A model generated the notes under the pieces. The model worked only from the letters and a program-made list of their open reading frames with translations. It was not told the origin of the DNA and made no database searches. DNA of 15,270 bases from Veillonella sp. (GTDB lineage Bacteria; Bacillota; Negativicutes; Veillonellales; Veillonellaceae). The stretch lies in NCBI GenBank assembly GCA_022737715.1, contig JAIITD010000030.1, positions 1-15,270 on the forward strand. The letters are read 5' to 3'. Each line of letters opens with the position of its first letter. Position 1 is the stretch's first letter. Of the stretch, positions 1-7,128 are shown one piece after another. The position numbers were made by a program, and so were the translations under genes.

Positions 1-38
1 TCTTTATCTTGTTGTTCAAAATCTTGTGTCTTACTCAT
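1..38 (-). CDS. N-terminal fragment of an unidentified protein, next gene of the arg operon
   Basis: Only the first twelve or so codons are inside the window (MSKTQDFEQQDK...), running off the left edge. A GGAGG at 44-48 supports the start. Two ATG codons stand in tandem (41-39 and 38-36), and the second has the better spacing (5 bases). The gene follows argB in the same direction after about 90 bases. Operon logic would allow another arginine enzyme such as acetylornithine aminotransferase (argD), but twelve residues do not identify it. Confidence 0.6.
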   Translation of the reverse strand, partial: MSKTQDFEQQDK

Positions 39-86
39 CATATCCTCCAAACGTACGGCCTAGCCGCCGTCTATCTATACGCAATG

Positions 87-116
87 TAACGATGGCAAAT
101 GATGTTACCATCGTTA
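87..116 (-). other. Intercistronic hairpin downstream of argB
   Basis: Positions 87-98 and 105-116 form a 12-bp inverted repeat with a 6-base loop. The one non-identical pair is a C/A mismatch on the plus strand but a G-U wobble on the minus-strand RNA, so the hairpin is fully paired only in the arg operon transcript. No T-tract follows it, so it is not a classical intrinsic terminator. A role in mRNA stability or partial processing between argB and the next gene is inference. Confidence 0.5.
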
Positions 117-127
117 TATCTACTATA

Positions 128-985
128 TTACTTTACAAACATTGTGTCAAGACCTTCATCGGTTAATAATTCGATGAGGATGGCATGTGGAATTTCACCG
201 TTGATTATGAAAACCTTTTGCGCCCCTGCATTGATAGCCTCTAAGCAACAGTCTACCTTTGGTATCATGCCACCAGCGATGACACCTTCTTTTTTCAACT
301 CTTCAGCTTCCGCAAGGGTAATCTTTGAAATAAGGGAATTAGGATCATTTACATCCCGTAGTACCCCATCAATATTCGTCATGGCCACCATGGTTTCCGC
401 GTTGAGGGCACCTGCAATTTTAGCGGCCGCCGTATCGGCATTAACATTATATACATTGCCTTCTGCGTCACATCCAACGGAGGAGATAACAGGAATGTAT
501 CCCTTGCTAATGACATCGTCGATAACCTTTGGATCGATTTTATCTACTTCGCCCACATAGCCAAGTTCTTCATTTTTCTTGTGTACTTGGATGAGTTCAC
601 CGTCTACGCCACAAAGTCCGATAGCACGGCCACCAAAGCCGATAAGGTCTGCTACGAGGCCTTTATTAACCTTGCCGGCAAGCACCATTTGTACTACATT
701 CATAGTTTCTTTGTCAGTAACACGCAACCCATTGCTGAATTTTGATTCAATATTCATAGCTTCCAATGTGCTATTAATATCTGGACCGCCACCGTGAACG
801 AGGACTACTTTCACCCCTACGAGTTGCAATAGGAGCAAATCGTTCATAACGGATTTTTTAAGTTCCGGATCCGTCATGGCATTGCCGCCGTATTTTACGA
901 CTACGTATTTATCTGTATATTGTTTGATATATGGAACGGCCGCCGTTAAGATGTGCGCCCGCATTGCATTTGTTACAGTGTTCAT
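128..985 (-). CDS. argB: Acetylglutamate kinase
   Basis: ATP-dependent phosphorylation of N-acetylglutamate, the second step of arginine synthesis, in the cytoplasm. The 285-residue product has the amino-acid-kinase signatures: KYGGNAM with the phosphate-binding lysine at about residue 31, the HGGGP loop at 64-68, an arginine in NGLRVT near 88, NADTAA at 182-187 and GGMIPKV at 238-244. The roughly 25-residue N-terminal segment before KYGG resembles the extension of arginine-inhibited kinases, so feedback inhibition is plausible but inferred. A start 48 bases further upstream is possible. The ATG at 985 is preferred because it overlaps the argC stop codon as ATGA, typical of translational coupling, and gives the usual family length. 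No strong ribosome binding site of its own is visible, which fits coupling. Confidence 0.97.
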   Translation of the reverse strand: MNTVTNAMRAHILTAAVPYIKQYTDKYVVVKYGGNAMTDPELKKSVMNDLLLLQLVGVKVVLVHGGGPDINSTLEAMNIESKFSNGLRVTDKETMNVVQMVLAGKVNKGLVADLIGFGGRAIGLCGVDGELIQVHKKNEELGYVGEVDKIDPKVIDDVISKGYIPVISSVGCDAEGNVYNVNADTAAAKIAGALNAETMVAMTNIDGVLRDVNDPNSLISKITLAEAEELKKEGVIAGGMIPKVDCCLEAINAGAQKVFIINGEIPHAILIELLTDEGLDTMFVK

Positions 986-1932
986 AGTGAAAGCCCCGTT
1001 TCTTCTGGCAATCCAAGTGCGATGTTCATACATTGTACGGCTGCACCAGAAGCGCCCTTTCCTAAATTATCAAAAATAGCGTGAACGACCATACGGTCAT
1101 TATTACCTGTTACAGAGATGACCATGCCATCCGTATTGCTTAGTTTGTTAGCATTGAGCAATTGTTTATTGTCTTCTTCTAAGTTAAGTGGTGCTACCTT
1201 GACGATGGCGCTGTCCTTGTAGAAATCTACGAGTGCAGTGTGCACATCCTCTACGGTAACCGGTTTTGCTAGTAGACGCGTATGTAGGCCAACACTGACC
1301 TCCATGCCGCTGTAATAATCGTCTACGATGGGCATAAATATAGGCGCTTCTGTAAGGCCACATACATGGGTTACTTCTGGCAAATGTTTATGTTGTTGAC
1401 TAAGGCCATATTGACGTGGTGCGTAGAGGAAATAATCCTTTGGCTCCGATTCGTATTGACCAATCATCTTCTTACCGCCACCGCTATAGCCTGTTAAGGA
1501 TGTAATGGTGAAAGGATAATCTGCTGGGGCAATACCGACTTTCACAAGAGGAGCAATGCAAGCAATCATGCCGCTTGCATGACAGCCAGGGTTCGCAATA
1601 TGTTGTTTTGTTTTAATATCGTTTTTGTAACTTTCACCAAGCTCAGGAAAACCATAGGCCCAATCATCAGCCGTTCTAAAGGCCGTGGATGTGTCGATAA
1701 TCTTGCAAGGATAGTCACCTATAGCAGCCACCACTTCTTTGGAGGCCGCATCAGGCAAGCACAAGAACACGATATCCGCATCCTTGGCAATGTTCGCAAT
1801 GACATCTATATTTTTACGGTCCTCATCGGAAATAGATAATAATGTAATATCCTTCCGACCGGACAGCCGTTCGTGAATTCTAAGGCCCGTCGTTCCTTCG
1901 TGACCTACGATAAATACCTTATATGGATTCAT
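982..1932 (-). CDS. argC: N-acetyl-gamma-glutamyl-phosphate reductase, short (type 2) form
   Basis: NADPH-dependent reduction of N-acetylglutamyl phosphate to the semialdehyde, the third step of arginine synthesis. The 316-residue protein opens with a nucleotide-binding motif (FIVGHEGTTGLRIHERL), carries the catalytic cysteine in HIANPGCHASG (Cys117), and has GYSGGGKK at 148-155 and a QQHKHLPEV segment at about 179-187. The length and the HEGTTGLRI start match the less common ArgC family of about 310 residues rather than the 345-residue enzyme typical of Bacillus. The start has GAAGG seven bases upstream. It follows argF by 60 bases and overlaps argB by four. Confidence 0.95.
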   Translation of the reverse strand: MNPYKVFIVGHEGTTGLRIHERLSGRKDITLLSISDEDRKNIDVIANIAKDADIVFLCLPDAASKEVVAAIGDYPCKIIDTSTAFRTADDWAYGFPELGESYKNDIKTKQHIANPGCHASGMIACIAPLVKVGIAPADYPFTITSLTGYSGGGKKMIGQYESEPKDYFLYAPRQYGLSQQHKHLPEVTHVCGLTEAPIFMPIVDDYYSGMEVSVGLHTRLLAKPVTVEDVHTALVDFYKDSAIVKVAPLNLEEDNKQLLNANKLSNTDGMVISVTGNNDRMVVHAIFDNLGKGASGAAVQCMNIALGLPEETGLSL

Positions 1933-1992
1933 TCTATAACCTTCTTTACTATACGTAGTAGATGACCTCTCCCGCCATCTGTGTACTAACTA

Positions 1993-3003
1993 TTATTTCA
2001 TTGGATAGTCGCCAAATGTAGCAACCATAACCGCCTTGATGGTATGTAAACGGTTTTCTGCTTCTTGGAATGCCAAGGAGTTTGGACCTTCAAATACGTC
2101 CTCTGTTACCTCGATACCATTCATGCCGAACCGTTCAAAGATATCTTTACCAACTTGTGTTTCTGTATTGTGGAACGCTGGTAAGCAGTGACAGAATTTT
2201 GTATTTGGATTGCCCGTTAAGGCCATCATGTCCGCATTGATTTGGAATGGTTTAAAGAGGTTGATCCGTTCTTCCCACATATCGTAGGTATCACCCATTG
2301 TTACCCATACGCCAGTATAAATTACATCAAGACCTTTCACGCCTTCAGCCACATTATCTGTACATGTAATCGTAGCGCCTGTTTCCTTCGCTACCTTCAA
2401 GCATTCTTCGTAGAATGGACCAGCTGGCCAGAATTGTTTAGGACCGATGAGGCGGAAATCCATCCCCATTTTTACAGCCCCGCTCATCAAAGCATTACAC
2501 ATATTGGATTGACCATGACCTACATAAGCATAGGAAATTTCGTTCAATGGTTTATCGATATTTTCTTGCAATGTAAGGAAATTAGCCAATGTTTGTGTAG
2601 GATGGTCCATATCTGTTAAGCCATTCCATACAGGTACGCCAGAATATTGTTCCAATGTGTCCACATCTTCTTGGTCAAAGCCACGGAATTCAATAGCGTC
2701 ATACATGGAGCCTAATACGCGCGCTGTATCTTTTAAGGATTCTTTTTTGTTCATTTGAGAACCTGTAGGTCCAATGTATGTCGTATGCGCACCTTGATCT
2801 GCTGCCCCCACTTCAAAGGCACACCGTGTTCTCGTAGAATCCTTTTCAAAAATGAGAACGAAATTTTTGCCTTCCATCGTTTTGATTTCTGTGCCCGCTT
2901 TTTTATCGGCCTTTAATTTAGCCGCGAGGTCTAGATAATATTTAATCTCTTCTGGCGTATAATCTAACATTGTCTTAAATGATTTATTATGTAAACTTTT
3001 CAT
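1993..3003 (-). CDS. argF: Ornithine carbamoyltransferase
   Basis: Forms citrulline from ornithine and carbamoyl phosphate. The 336-residue product has the carbamoyl-phosphate motif STRTR at 56-60, the DHPTQ motif at 133-137, an ornithine-loop variant VTMGD at about 234-238 and the HCLPAFH motif at 272-278. These are the diagnostic residues of the family. The start is preceded by AAGGAG five bases upstream. Anabolic ArgF and catabolic ArcB proteins of this length look alike. The position directly before argC and argB argues for the biosynthetic role, though reversible use cannot be excluded. A weak inverted repeat (AGATG/CATCT) sits in the 60-base gap to argC. Confidence 0.96.
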   Translation of the reverse strand: MKSLHNKSFKTMLDYTPEEIKYYLDLAAKLKADKKAGTEIKTMEGKNFVLIFEKDSTRTRCAFEVGAADQGAHTTYIGPTGSQMNKKESLKDTARVLGSMYDAIEFRGFDQEDVDTLEQYSGVPVWNGLTDMDHPTQTLANFLTLQENIDKPLNEISYAYVGHGQSNMCNALMSGAVKMGMDFRLIGPKQFWPAGPFYEECLKVAKETGATITCTDNVAEGVKGLDVIYTGVWVTMGDTYDMWEERINLFKPFQINADMMALTGNPNTKFCHCLPAFHNTETQVGKDIFERFGMNGIEVTEDVFEGPNSLAFQEAENRLHTIKAVMVATFGDYPMK

Positions 3004-3054
3004 GATAACTCCTTCAATCTATACGGTATATATTAGTTTCTGATATTGTGAAAG

Positions 3055-4245
3055 CTATTGTTGTTTTGGTTGTAAATATTCAGCTGCCAGTGCCGCCATC
3101 ATAGTAATACCGGATTCTAAAATCTTTTCATCAATGGTAAAGCCTGCATTATGAAGTGCTGGGTTACCTTCAAAACCAGTTCCTAACCAAAGGAAGGCAC
3201 CTTTGATTTTAGATAGGTACGCGGAAAAATCTTCTGCCGCCATGGACGGATGTTCTGGATGTACTACAGCGTCTTTACCAAGGTATTTTTCTACAATCGA
3301 TGTAGCGTAGTCGATGGCATCTGGGTCATTCGTTGTCGCCCCATGTCCACGTTTATAATCTAAGGTACTCTTTGTTTTAAACATCAAGTCCAAAGCTTGT
3401 AAGCTTTCACCTAAACGACGTTCAATATAATCACGTTTCTCAGGTTCATACGTACGGCATGTACCTTCGAGGTATACATCGCCGCAACCCACATTATAGC
3501 GATCACCACCATTGATAACACCGATGGTGCACACAAGATTTTCCATTGGGTTCGTCTCACGAGCCACCATGGATTCTACATTAACAATCCAGTTCGCAGC
3601 CGCCATGATGGCATCAATACCATTGTGAGGCTCTGCACCATGTGTGGATTTACCATGGATGTGAACGAGGAAATGGTCTGATGCAGCCATGAGATGACCT
3701 TTCTTGAGACCAACCTTGCCCACTGGCAATTGAGGCCATACGTGAAGACCAAAGATTTCATCTACATCGTCGAGAATGCCGCTGTCCACAATGCCTTGTG
3801 CACCAGGGAATAAAGCCTCTTCTTCGGAAGGTTGGAATACGAGTTTAACGGTACCATGCAATTGATCTTTTATGGATTGCAATACGGCCGCTGTGCCAAG
3901 CAAAATGGATATATGACCATCATGGCCACAAGCATGCATAACACCTTCGTTTTGTGATGCAAATGGTAGTCCTGTTTCTTCATGAATTGGCAATGCATCA
4001 ATATCTGCCCGTAACGCAATAACAGGGCCTGTGTGAGCGCCCTGTATTTCACCGATAACTGCATAATCGGAAACATCATTTACATATGGAATATGTAATT
4101 CATCTAGAATCTTTTGGATGAATAAAGATGTTTCTTTTTCTTGACCAGATAATTCTGGATGACTATGAATATGTCGACGCCATGCTATAACTTGTTCTTT
4201 ATATTGTGCTGCATATTTTTTTATTAAATCTTGTAATGTATTCAT
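3055..4245 (-). CDS. M20D-family amidohydrolase (N-acyl-amino-acid deacylase type)
   Basis: A metal-dependent hydrolase of the M20D/HipO/AbgB group, which removes acyl groups from amino acids or short amides. Visible metal-site residues in the 396-residue protein are Cys106, His108 and His111 in MHACGHDGH, Glu141-Glu142 in VFQPSEEE, His168 in GLHVWP, and His365 in ALHNAGF. RADIDALPI at 79-87 and the HPELSGQE stretch at 29-36 are further family signatures. The start at 4245 has AGGAGA about nine bases upstream; a start seven codons earlier has no such site. The gene is the first of the arg operon, 51 bases before argF. That context suggests a deacetylase acting on acetylated arginine intermediates (ArgE-like role), but M20D specificity cannot be read from sequence. 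Confidence 0.92.
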   Translation of the reverse strand: MNTLQDLIKKYAAQYKEQVIAWRRHIHSHPELSGQEKETSLFIQKILDELHIPYVNDVSDYAVIGEIQGAHTGPVIALRADIDALPIHEETGLPFASQNEGVMHACGHDGHISILLGTAAVLQSIKDQLHGTVKLVFQPSEEEALFPGAQGIVDSGILDDVDEIFGLHVWPQLPVGKVGLKKGHLMAASDHFLVHIHGKSTHGAEPHNGIDAIMAAANWIVNVESMVARETNPMENLVCTIGVINGGDRYNVGCGDVYLEGTCRTYEPEKRDYIERRLGESLQALDLMFKTKSTLDYKRGHGATTNDPDAIDYATSIVEKYLGKDAVVHPEHPSMAAEDFSAYLSKIKGAFLWLGTGFEGNPALHNAGFTIDEKILESGITMMAALAAEYLQPKQQ

Positions 4246-4261
4246 GACGTTATCTCCTTTA

Positions 4262-4285
4262 TACACTGTGTGTATATTTTATACA
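4262..4285. promoter_or_regulatory. Overlapping palindromes in the arg operon leader, candidate ArgR operator
   Basis: TGTATATTTTATACA at 4271-4285 is a perfect 6-3-6 palindrome, and TACACTGTGTGTA at 4262-4274 is a perfect 5-3-5 palindrome overlapping it. They lie between the predicted transcription start (about 4310) and the ribosome binding site of the first gene, a usual position for a repressor site. ArgR boxes are AT-rich imperfect palindromes with TG/CA arms, which fits in general, but the spacing differs by one base from the classical consensus. Very AT-rich DNA gives such palindromes by chance. Confidence 0.35.
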
Positions 4286-4316
4286 TTATATGTGTATTTT
4301 TATAACCTATGTACGT

Positions 4317-4345
4317 ATTATAATACTATCGCTTATATTATTCAA
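4317..4345 (-). promoter_or_regulatory. Promoter of the arginine operon
   Basis: Read on the minus strand there is TTGAAT (4345-4340), a 17-base spacer, and TATAAT (4322-4317), a close match to the vegetative sigma consensus. The predicted start is near 4310, giving a leader of about 65 bases before the M20D gene. It lies downstream of the terminator of the preceding phosphatase gene. Confidence 0.7.
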
Positions 4346-4444
4346 GTTTTATACATATATTTTGTATTTTTATTTGTTATGCTATGCATTAATTTTAATC
4401 ATAGAACTATAAGCTATAAATTATATGAATTTCTAAGTTTTACG

Positions 4445-4484
4445 AAAAAAGAGCTATAATAGCATACGCATACTACTACAGCTC
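4445..4484 (-). terminator. Intrinsic terminator of the metallophosphoesterase gene
   Basis: Starting a few bases after the stop codon, the minus-strand RNA forms a long hairpin (GAGCT at 4484-4480 pairs with AGCTC at 4455-4451, continuing inward through several G-U pairs) followed by six T residues at 4450-4445. It insulates the arg operon promoter from upstream transcription. Confidence 0.8.
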
Positions 4485-4487
4485 CAT

Positions 4488-5810
4488 TTATTTTTCAATG
4501 ACGGACTCGTCTATCTGTGTGCCATCAGCTAAGAAGGCTTTTACAACTAATTGATTTGGTGTAACCGTCATAGTCATATAATTACTTGCTTCTCGATCAG
4601 GTATTACATATACATCGAGGGGGTGTTGTTCCCACTTAGGACGCCGCGCATCCCCTGCTATACCGGTCAGAATATATAATGGCCCCGATGCATCGCGGTC
4701 AAAATTCCTCACATGTCCCCGATTACGATAAGAATGTAGATGAGCGGATAAGACTAAATCAACATGAAACTCATCGAAGATAGGCATAAATAATACCCCT
4801 TCTTCATCAAAGCCCGCTGCCCGACTAGCACCAGGTCGATCAAAGGCATACTGAAATGGATCTCGATGCATGAGGACAACTATCCATTTCTTCGTATTCG
4901 TCGCTAAATCTTGGCGTAACCACTGCACCTGCACATCGTATAAATCGGGATGATGTGTATCGTGATTATCCTCGTGATTACTTTCATATAACTGCGTATC
5001 TAACACAACATAATGAACATCGCCGTAATCATACGAATAATACCTACGGTCAAATGTGGTATTACCATTGCTAGGTACATCAAAATAGTTCAAATACGCA
5101 CGAGGGTCACGCATCTTCCAATCTAACGTATACATCTCGTGATTGCCCAATGTAGGGGCCAAAGGAATACGTGCACTCAAAGGCTTAATAGAATCGAGCC
5201 ACGTCCGCCATTGATAGGCCTGTTCACCATTATCTACGAGGTCACCCATACTGATATACAAAGCTGCATCAGGATTCCGCTTAGCAGAATTCTTTACAAT
5301 TTGTTCCCACCCAGAATAATCGCCAGACTGAGAATCTGGATAGATGAGAACCTCATACTCACCAGCACCTGCCGTTTCTAAGGGATACCAATCACTACGA
5401 CGATCTGTGCTATAACCAACGCGATATTCATATTTCGTATTTGGTTCTAAGCCAGTAATTGTAGCCTCATGAATATACGTCGTACTACCATCATCTGTGA
5501 AAGCTGTATCCGTAGCCGATAATTTCTTAATATCATCACTACCAACTAGGCGATACTCAATAACCGCATCAGCTTCGCTGCTATCTGATTGCCACATAAT
5601 GGTACGGCTCGTGCTATTATCCTTTGCTACGATTTGTCGAATATAACGACTTTCAGAGTCAAGGAGAGGCTTAATTTCTTGACCAGTTACTACAGCCGCC
5701 GTTCTAGCTATACGACTGTGAATAGCCTCTCGATATGTATATCCACCTACAGAAATAGCTACCACAGATACAATAGCTAAAATAGAAGTAAATAATCGTT
5801 TTTTGTTCAT
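4488..5810 (-). CDS. Exported or membrane-anchored purple-acid-phosphatase-like metallophosphoesterase
   Basis: A calcineurin-like phosphoesterase of 440 residues. Residues 1-24 are a basic then hydrophobic signal or anchor segment with no lipobox cysteine. Residues about 60-140 form a beta-rich Fn3-like domain typical of the N-terminus of purple acid phosphatases. The catalytic domain runs from about 150 to 385 with metal-site residues Asp159 (YPDSQSG), Asp190 (SMGDLVDNG), Asn223-His224 (LGNHE), His315 (VLMHRDPF), and His357 and His359 (SAHLHSY). Export suggests phosphate scavenging or cell-envelope phosphoester turnover. The substrate is not predictable. AAAGGA lies seven bases before the ATG. 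It has its own predicted promoter and terminator and so appears monocistronic. Confidence 0.88.
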   Translation of the reverse strand: MNKKRLFTSILAIVSVVAISVGGYTYREAIHSRIARTAAVVTGQEIKPLLDSESRYIRQIVAKDNSTSRTIMWQSDSSEADAVIEYRLVGSDDIKKLSATDTAFTDDGSTTYIHEATITGLEPNTKYEYRVGYSTDRRSDWYPLETAGAGEYEVLIYPDSQSGDYSGWEQIVKNSAKRNPDAALYISMGDLVDNGEQAYQWRTWLDSIKPLSARIPLAPTLGNHEMYTLDWKMRDPRAYLNYFDVPSNGNTTFDRRYYSYDYGDVHYVVLDTQLYESNHEDNHDTHHPDLYDVQVQWLRQDLATNTKKWIVVLMHRDPFQYAFDRPGASRAAGFDEEGVLFMPIFDEFHVDLVLSAHLHSYRNRGHVRNFDRDASGPLYILTGIAGDARRPKWEQHPLDVYVIPDREASNYMTMTVTPNQLVVKAFLADGTQIDESVIEK

Positions 5811-5859
5811 ATAATTCCTTTATTAACTAAACTATTTTACTAACATTTAATATGAACAC

Positions 5860-5890
5860 ATTATAAAACTTAAAGTTAACTCTAAGTCAA
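5860..5890 (-). promoter_or_regulatory. Promoter with long spacer and internal palindrome, upstream of the metallophosphoesterase
   Basis: On the minus strand TTGACT (5890-5885) and TATAAT (5865-5860) are separated by 19 bases, two more than optimal. A 20-base palindrome with one mismatched pair fills the spacer (5868-5887). A 19-base spacer occupied by a dyad is the arrangement used by MerR-family activators. No regulator gene of that family is in this window, so the regulator is unknown. Confidence 0.45.
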
Positions 5891-5909
5891 ATAAGATTTT
5901 CTATACTTC

Positions 5910-6365
5910 TTAAATATCCACATTTCTATATCTAGCAGAAATACATCCTAACATATTTAATTGCGGTATGTTCCATTCATTAGGTAAATAGATATAACAG
6001 GTAATCTCATCACCTAAAGTATTATTAGCTATAAATTGATAGCGCCCTAATTCTTCATTGCTGTATACTCTTTCAAGCTGATTTAAAGTAGTGGCACCCC
6101 AAAATCGACTAAATTCCATCCAAATAGTTTCTGCATCAGCTTGAGATAACCCAACCTGTAATCTATATTTCACACCAACTTTGCAGCGTTTTTTTAAGCC
6201 TTTTTCGTCAGCACGACAAACCTTAGTGGAACCTTTATCAAATGACCATTCTAGACCGTCTAACGATCGAACTTGGGTGGAAATGAGGTTTTTAAAATTT
6301 GAAAAATCTACAAGAAAATGTTTACACGCGACCTCAAAAGTATCTAATCTATCTATATCACTCAA
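5910..6365 (-). CDS. Hypothetical protein, TTG start (possible 5' frameshift)
   Basis: A soluble-looking protein of 151 residues that I do not recognise. There is no signal peptide or membrane segment. It has three cysteines in the first half (KVCRADEKGLKKRCKVG) and aromatic-rich central and C-terminal segments. The open frame can begin at TTG 6365, nine bases after an AGAGG at about 6375-6379. However, an ATG at 6370-6368 sits at better spacing to the same AGAGG but is one base out of frame and stops after two codons (ATG AAT TGA). Either TTG is the true start or a single base has been lost at the very beginning. It starts 31 bases after the carbonic anhydrase stop and may be cotranscribed with it. 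Confidence 0.65.
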   Translation of the reverse strand: MSDIDRLDTFEVACKHFLVDFSNFKNLISTQVRSLDGLEWSFDKGSTKVCRADEKGLKKRCKVGVKYRLQVGLSQADAETIWMEFSRFWGATTLNQLERVYSNEELGRYQFIANNTLGDEITCYIYLPNEWNIPQLNMLGCISARYRNVDI

Positions 6366-6396
6366 TTCATAATACCTCTATTAAAAGATATACCTA

Positions 6397-6984
6397 CTAT
6401 TTTTCGTAATATTGTTTCATTTGTGTATAGCCATTAACAATAACTTCGATTTCACCTGTTCTAGGATGGAAAATAAGACCGTGAATAGGCACATCTTTTG
6501 GAATCAAAGGATTCATACGCAATTCGTCCACTGTTTCCTCTACATTTTCAGCAGGATGTGTAAAACCATCTGCCCAGTGTTCCATTTCCTTTTTCACCAT
6601 ATGAATAGCCTCAGGTGCAATACCACGAGCTAACATTTTTTCTGTTAAGTTTTTAGCTGTTGTTTTAGCCATACCGCATTCATGATGACCGATAATAAAG
6701 ATTTCATTAACCCCGAGCTCATAAATGCAAACTAACAAACTACGAACAACACCATCAAAAGGCCCTGTAATACAATTACCTGCTGTCTTAACAATCTTAG
6801 CCTCACCACGACCAATATCCATGGAATCCTCTAAGAAATTCACGAGACGCGTATCCATACATGTTACAATAGCCATCTGACGACTCGGCATCTTGCTACA
6901 TTTTGTATCCGTTTCTACATAACCCGTATTTTGGTCCTCTACATACTCACGATTATGTGCCAAAATATCTTCTAATAAACTCAT
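6397..6984 (-). CDS. Beta-class carbonic anhydrase
   Basis: Interconverts CO2 and bicarbonate in the cytoplasm. In the 195-residue protein the zinc ligands are visible: Cys42 and Asp44 with Arg46 in TCMDTR, and His100 and Cys103 in IGHHECGM. KTAGNCITGPFDGVVRSL at about 66-83 is also typical. The length matches the short bacterial clade of the family. AGGAGG lies four bases before the ATG. The gene begins about 30 bases beyond the inverted-repeat element that follows ilvN, and no clear promoter is seen in that gap, so it is either read through from ilvBN or depends on something inside or beyond the element. Confidence 0.93.
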   Translation of the reverse strand: MSLLEDILAHNREYVEDQNTGYVETDTKCSKMPSRQMAIVTCMDTRLVNFLEDSMDIGRGEAKIVKTAGNCITGPFDGVVRSLLVCIYELGVNEIFIIGHHECGMAKTTAKNLTEKMLARGIAPEAIHMVKKEMEHWADGFTHPAENVEETVDELRMNPLIPKDVPIHGLIFHPRTGEIEVIVNGYTQMKQYYEK

Positions 6985-7016
6985 AGTTCCTCCTATACAT
7001 TATTTTCTACGTTGCC

Positions 7017-7114
7017 AAAAGAGAGTACATACTTGCTCGCTCCAGCTAGCTTAACGGTCTTCGGCCTAGGGCCTTGACCTACTAAAGTCGCTGTGCCAGT
7101 ATGTACTCTCTTTT
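7017..7114. repeat. About 98-base element with perfect 17-bp inverted ends, structured RNA or miniature repeat element
   Basis: The arms AAAAGAGAGTACATACT (7017-7033) and its exact complement (7098-7114) enclose 64 bases that are GC-richer than the surroundings. On the minus strand the interior contains a second nested hairpin, GGTC-AA-GGCC-CTA-GGCC-GAA-GACC. Both strands end in at least four T after the 3' arm, so it may act as a bidirectional terminator between ilvN and the carbonic anhydrase gene. The large, internally folded loop is unlike an ordinary terminator and looks more like a dispersed palindromic element or a folded RNA. No target-site duplication is evident. Confidence 0.6.
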
Positions 7115-7128
7115 TACATCTACTAAAA

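Noticed and set aside
99..560. Plus-strand open frame of 153 codons opposite argB
   Set aside because: It is antisense to a clear enzyme gene, lacks a ribosome binding site and has no recognisable protein character.
2242..2619. Plus-strand open frame of 125 codons inside argF
   Set aside because: It is antisense to a well-supported ornithine carbamoyltransferase and shows no independent signal.
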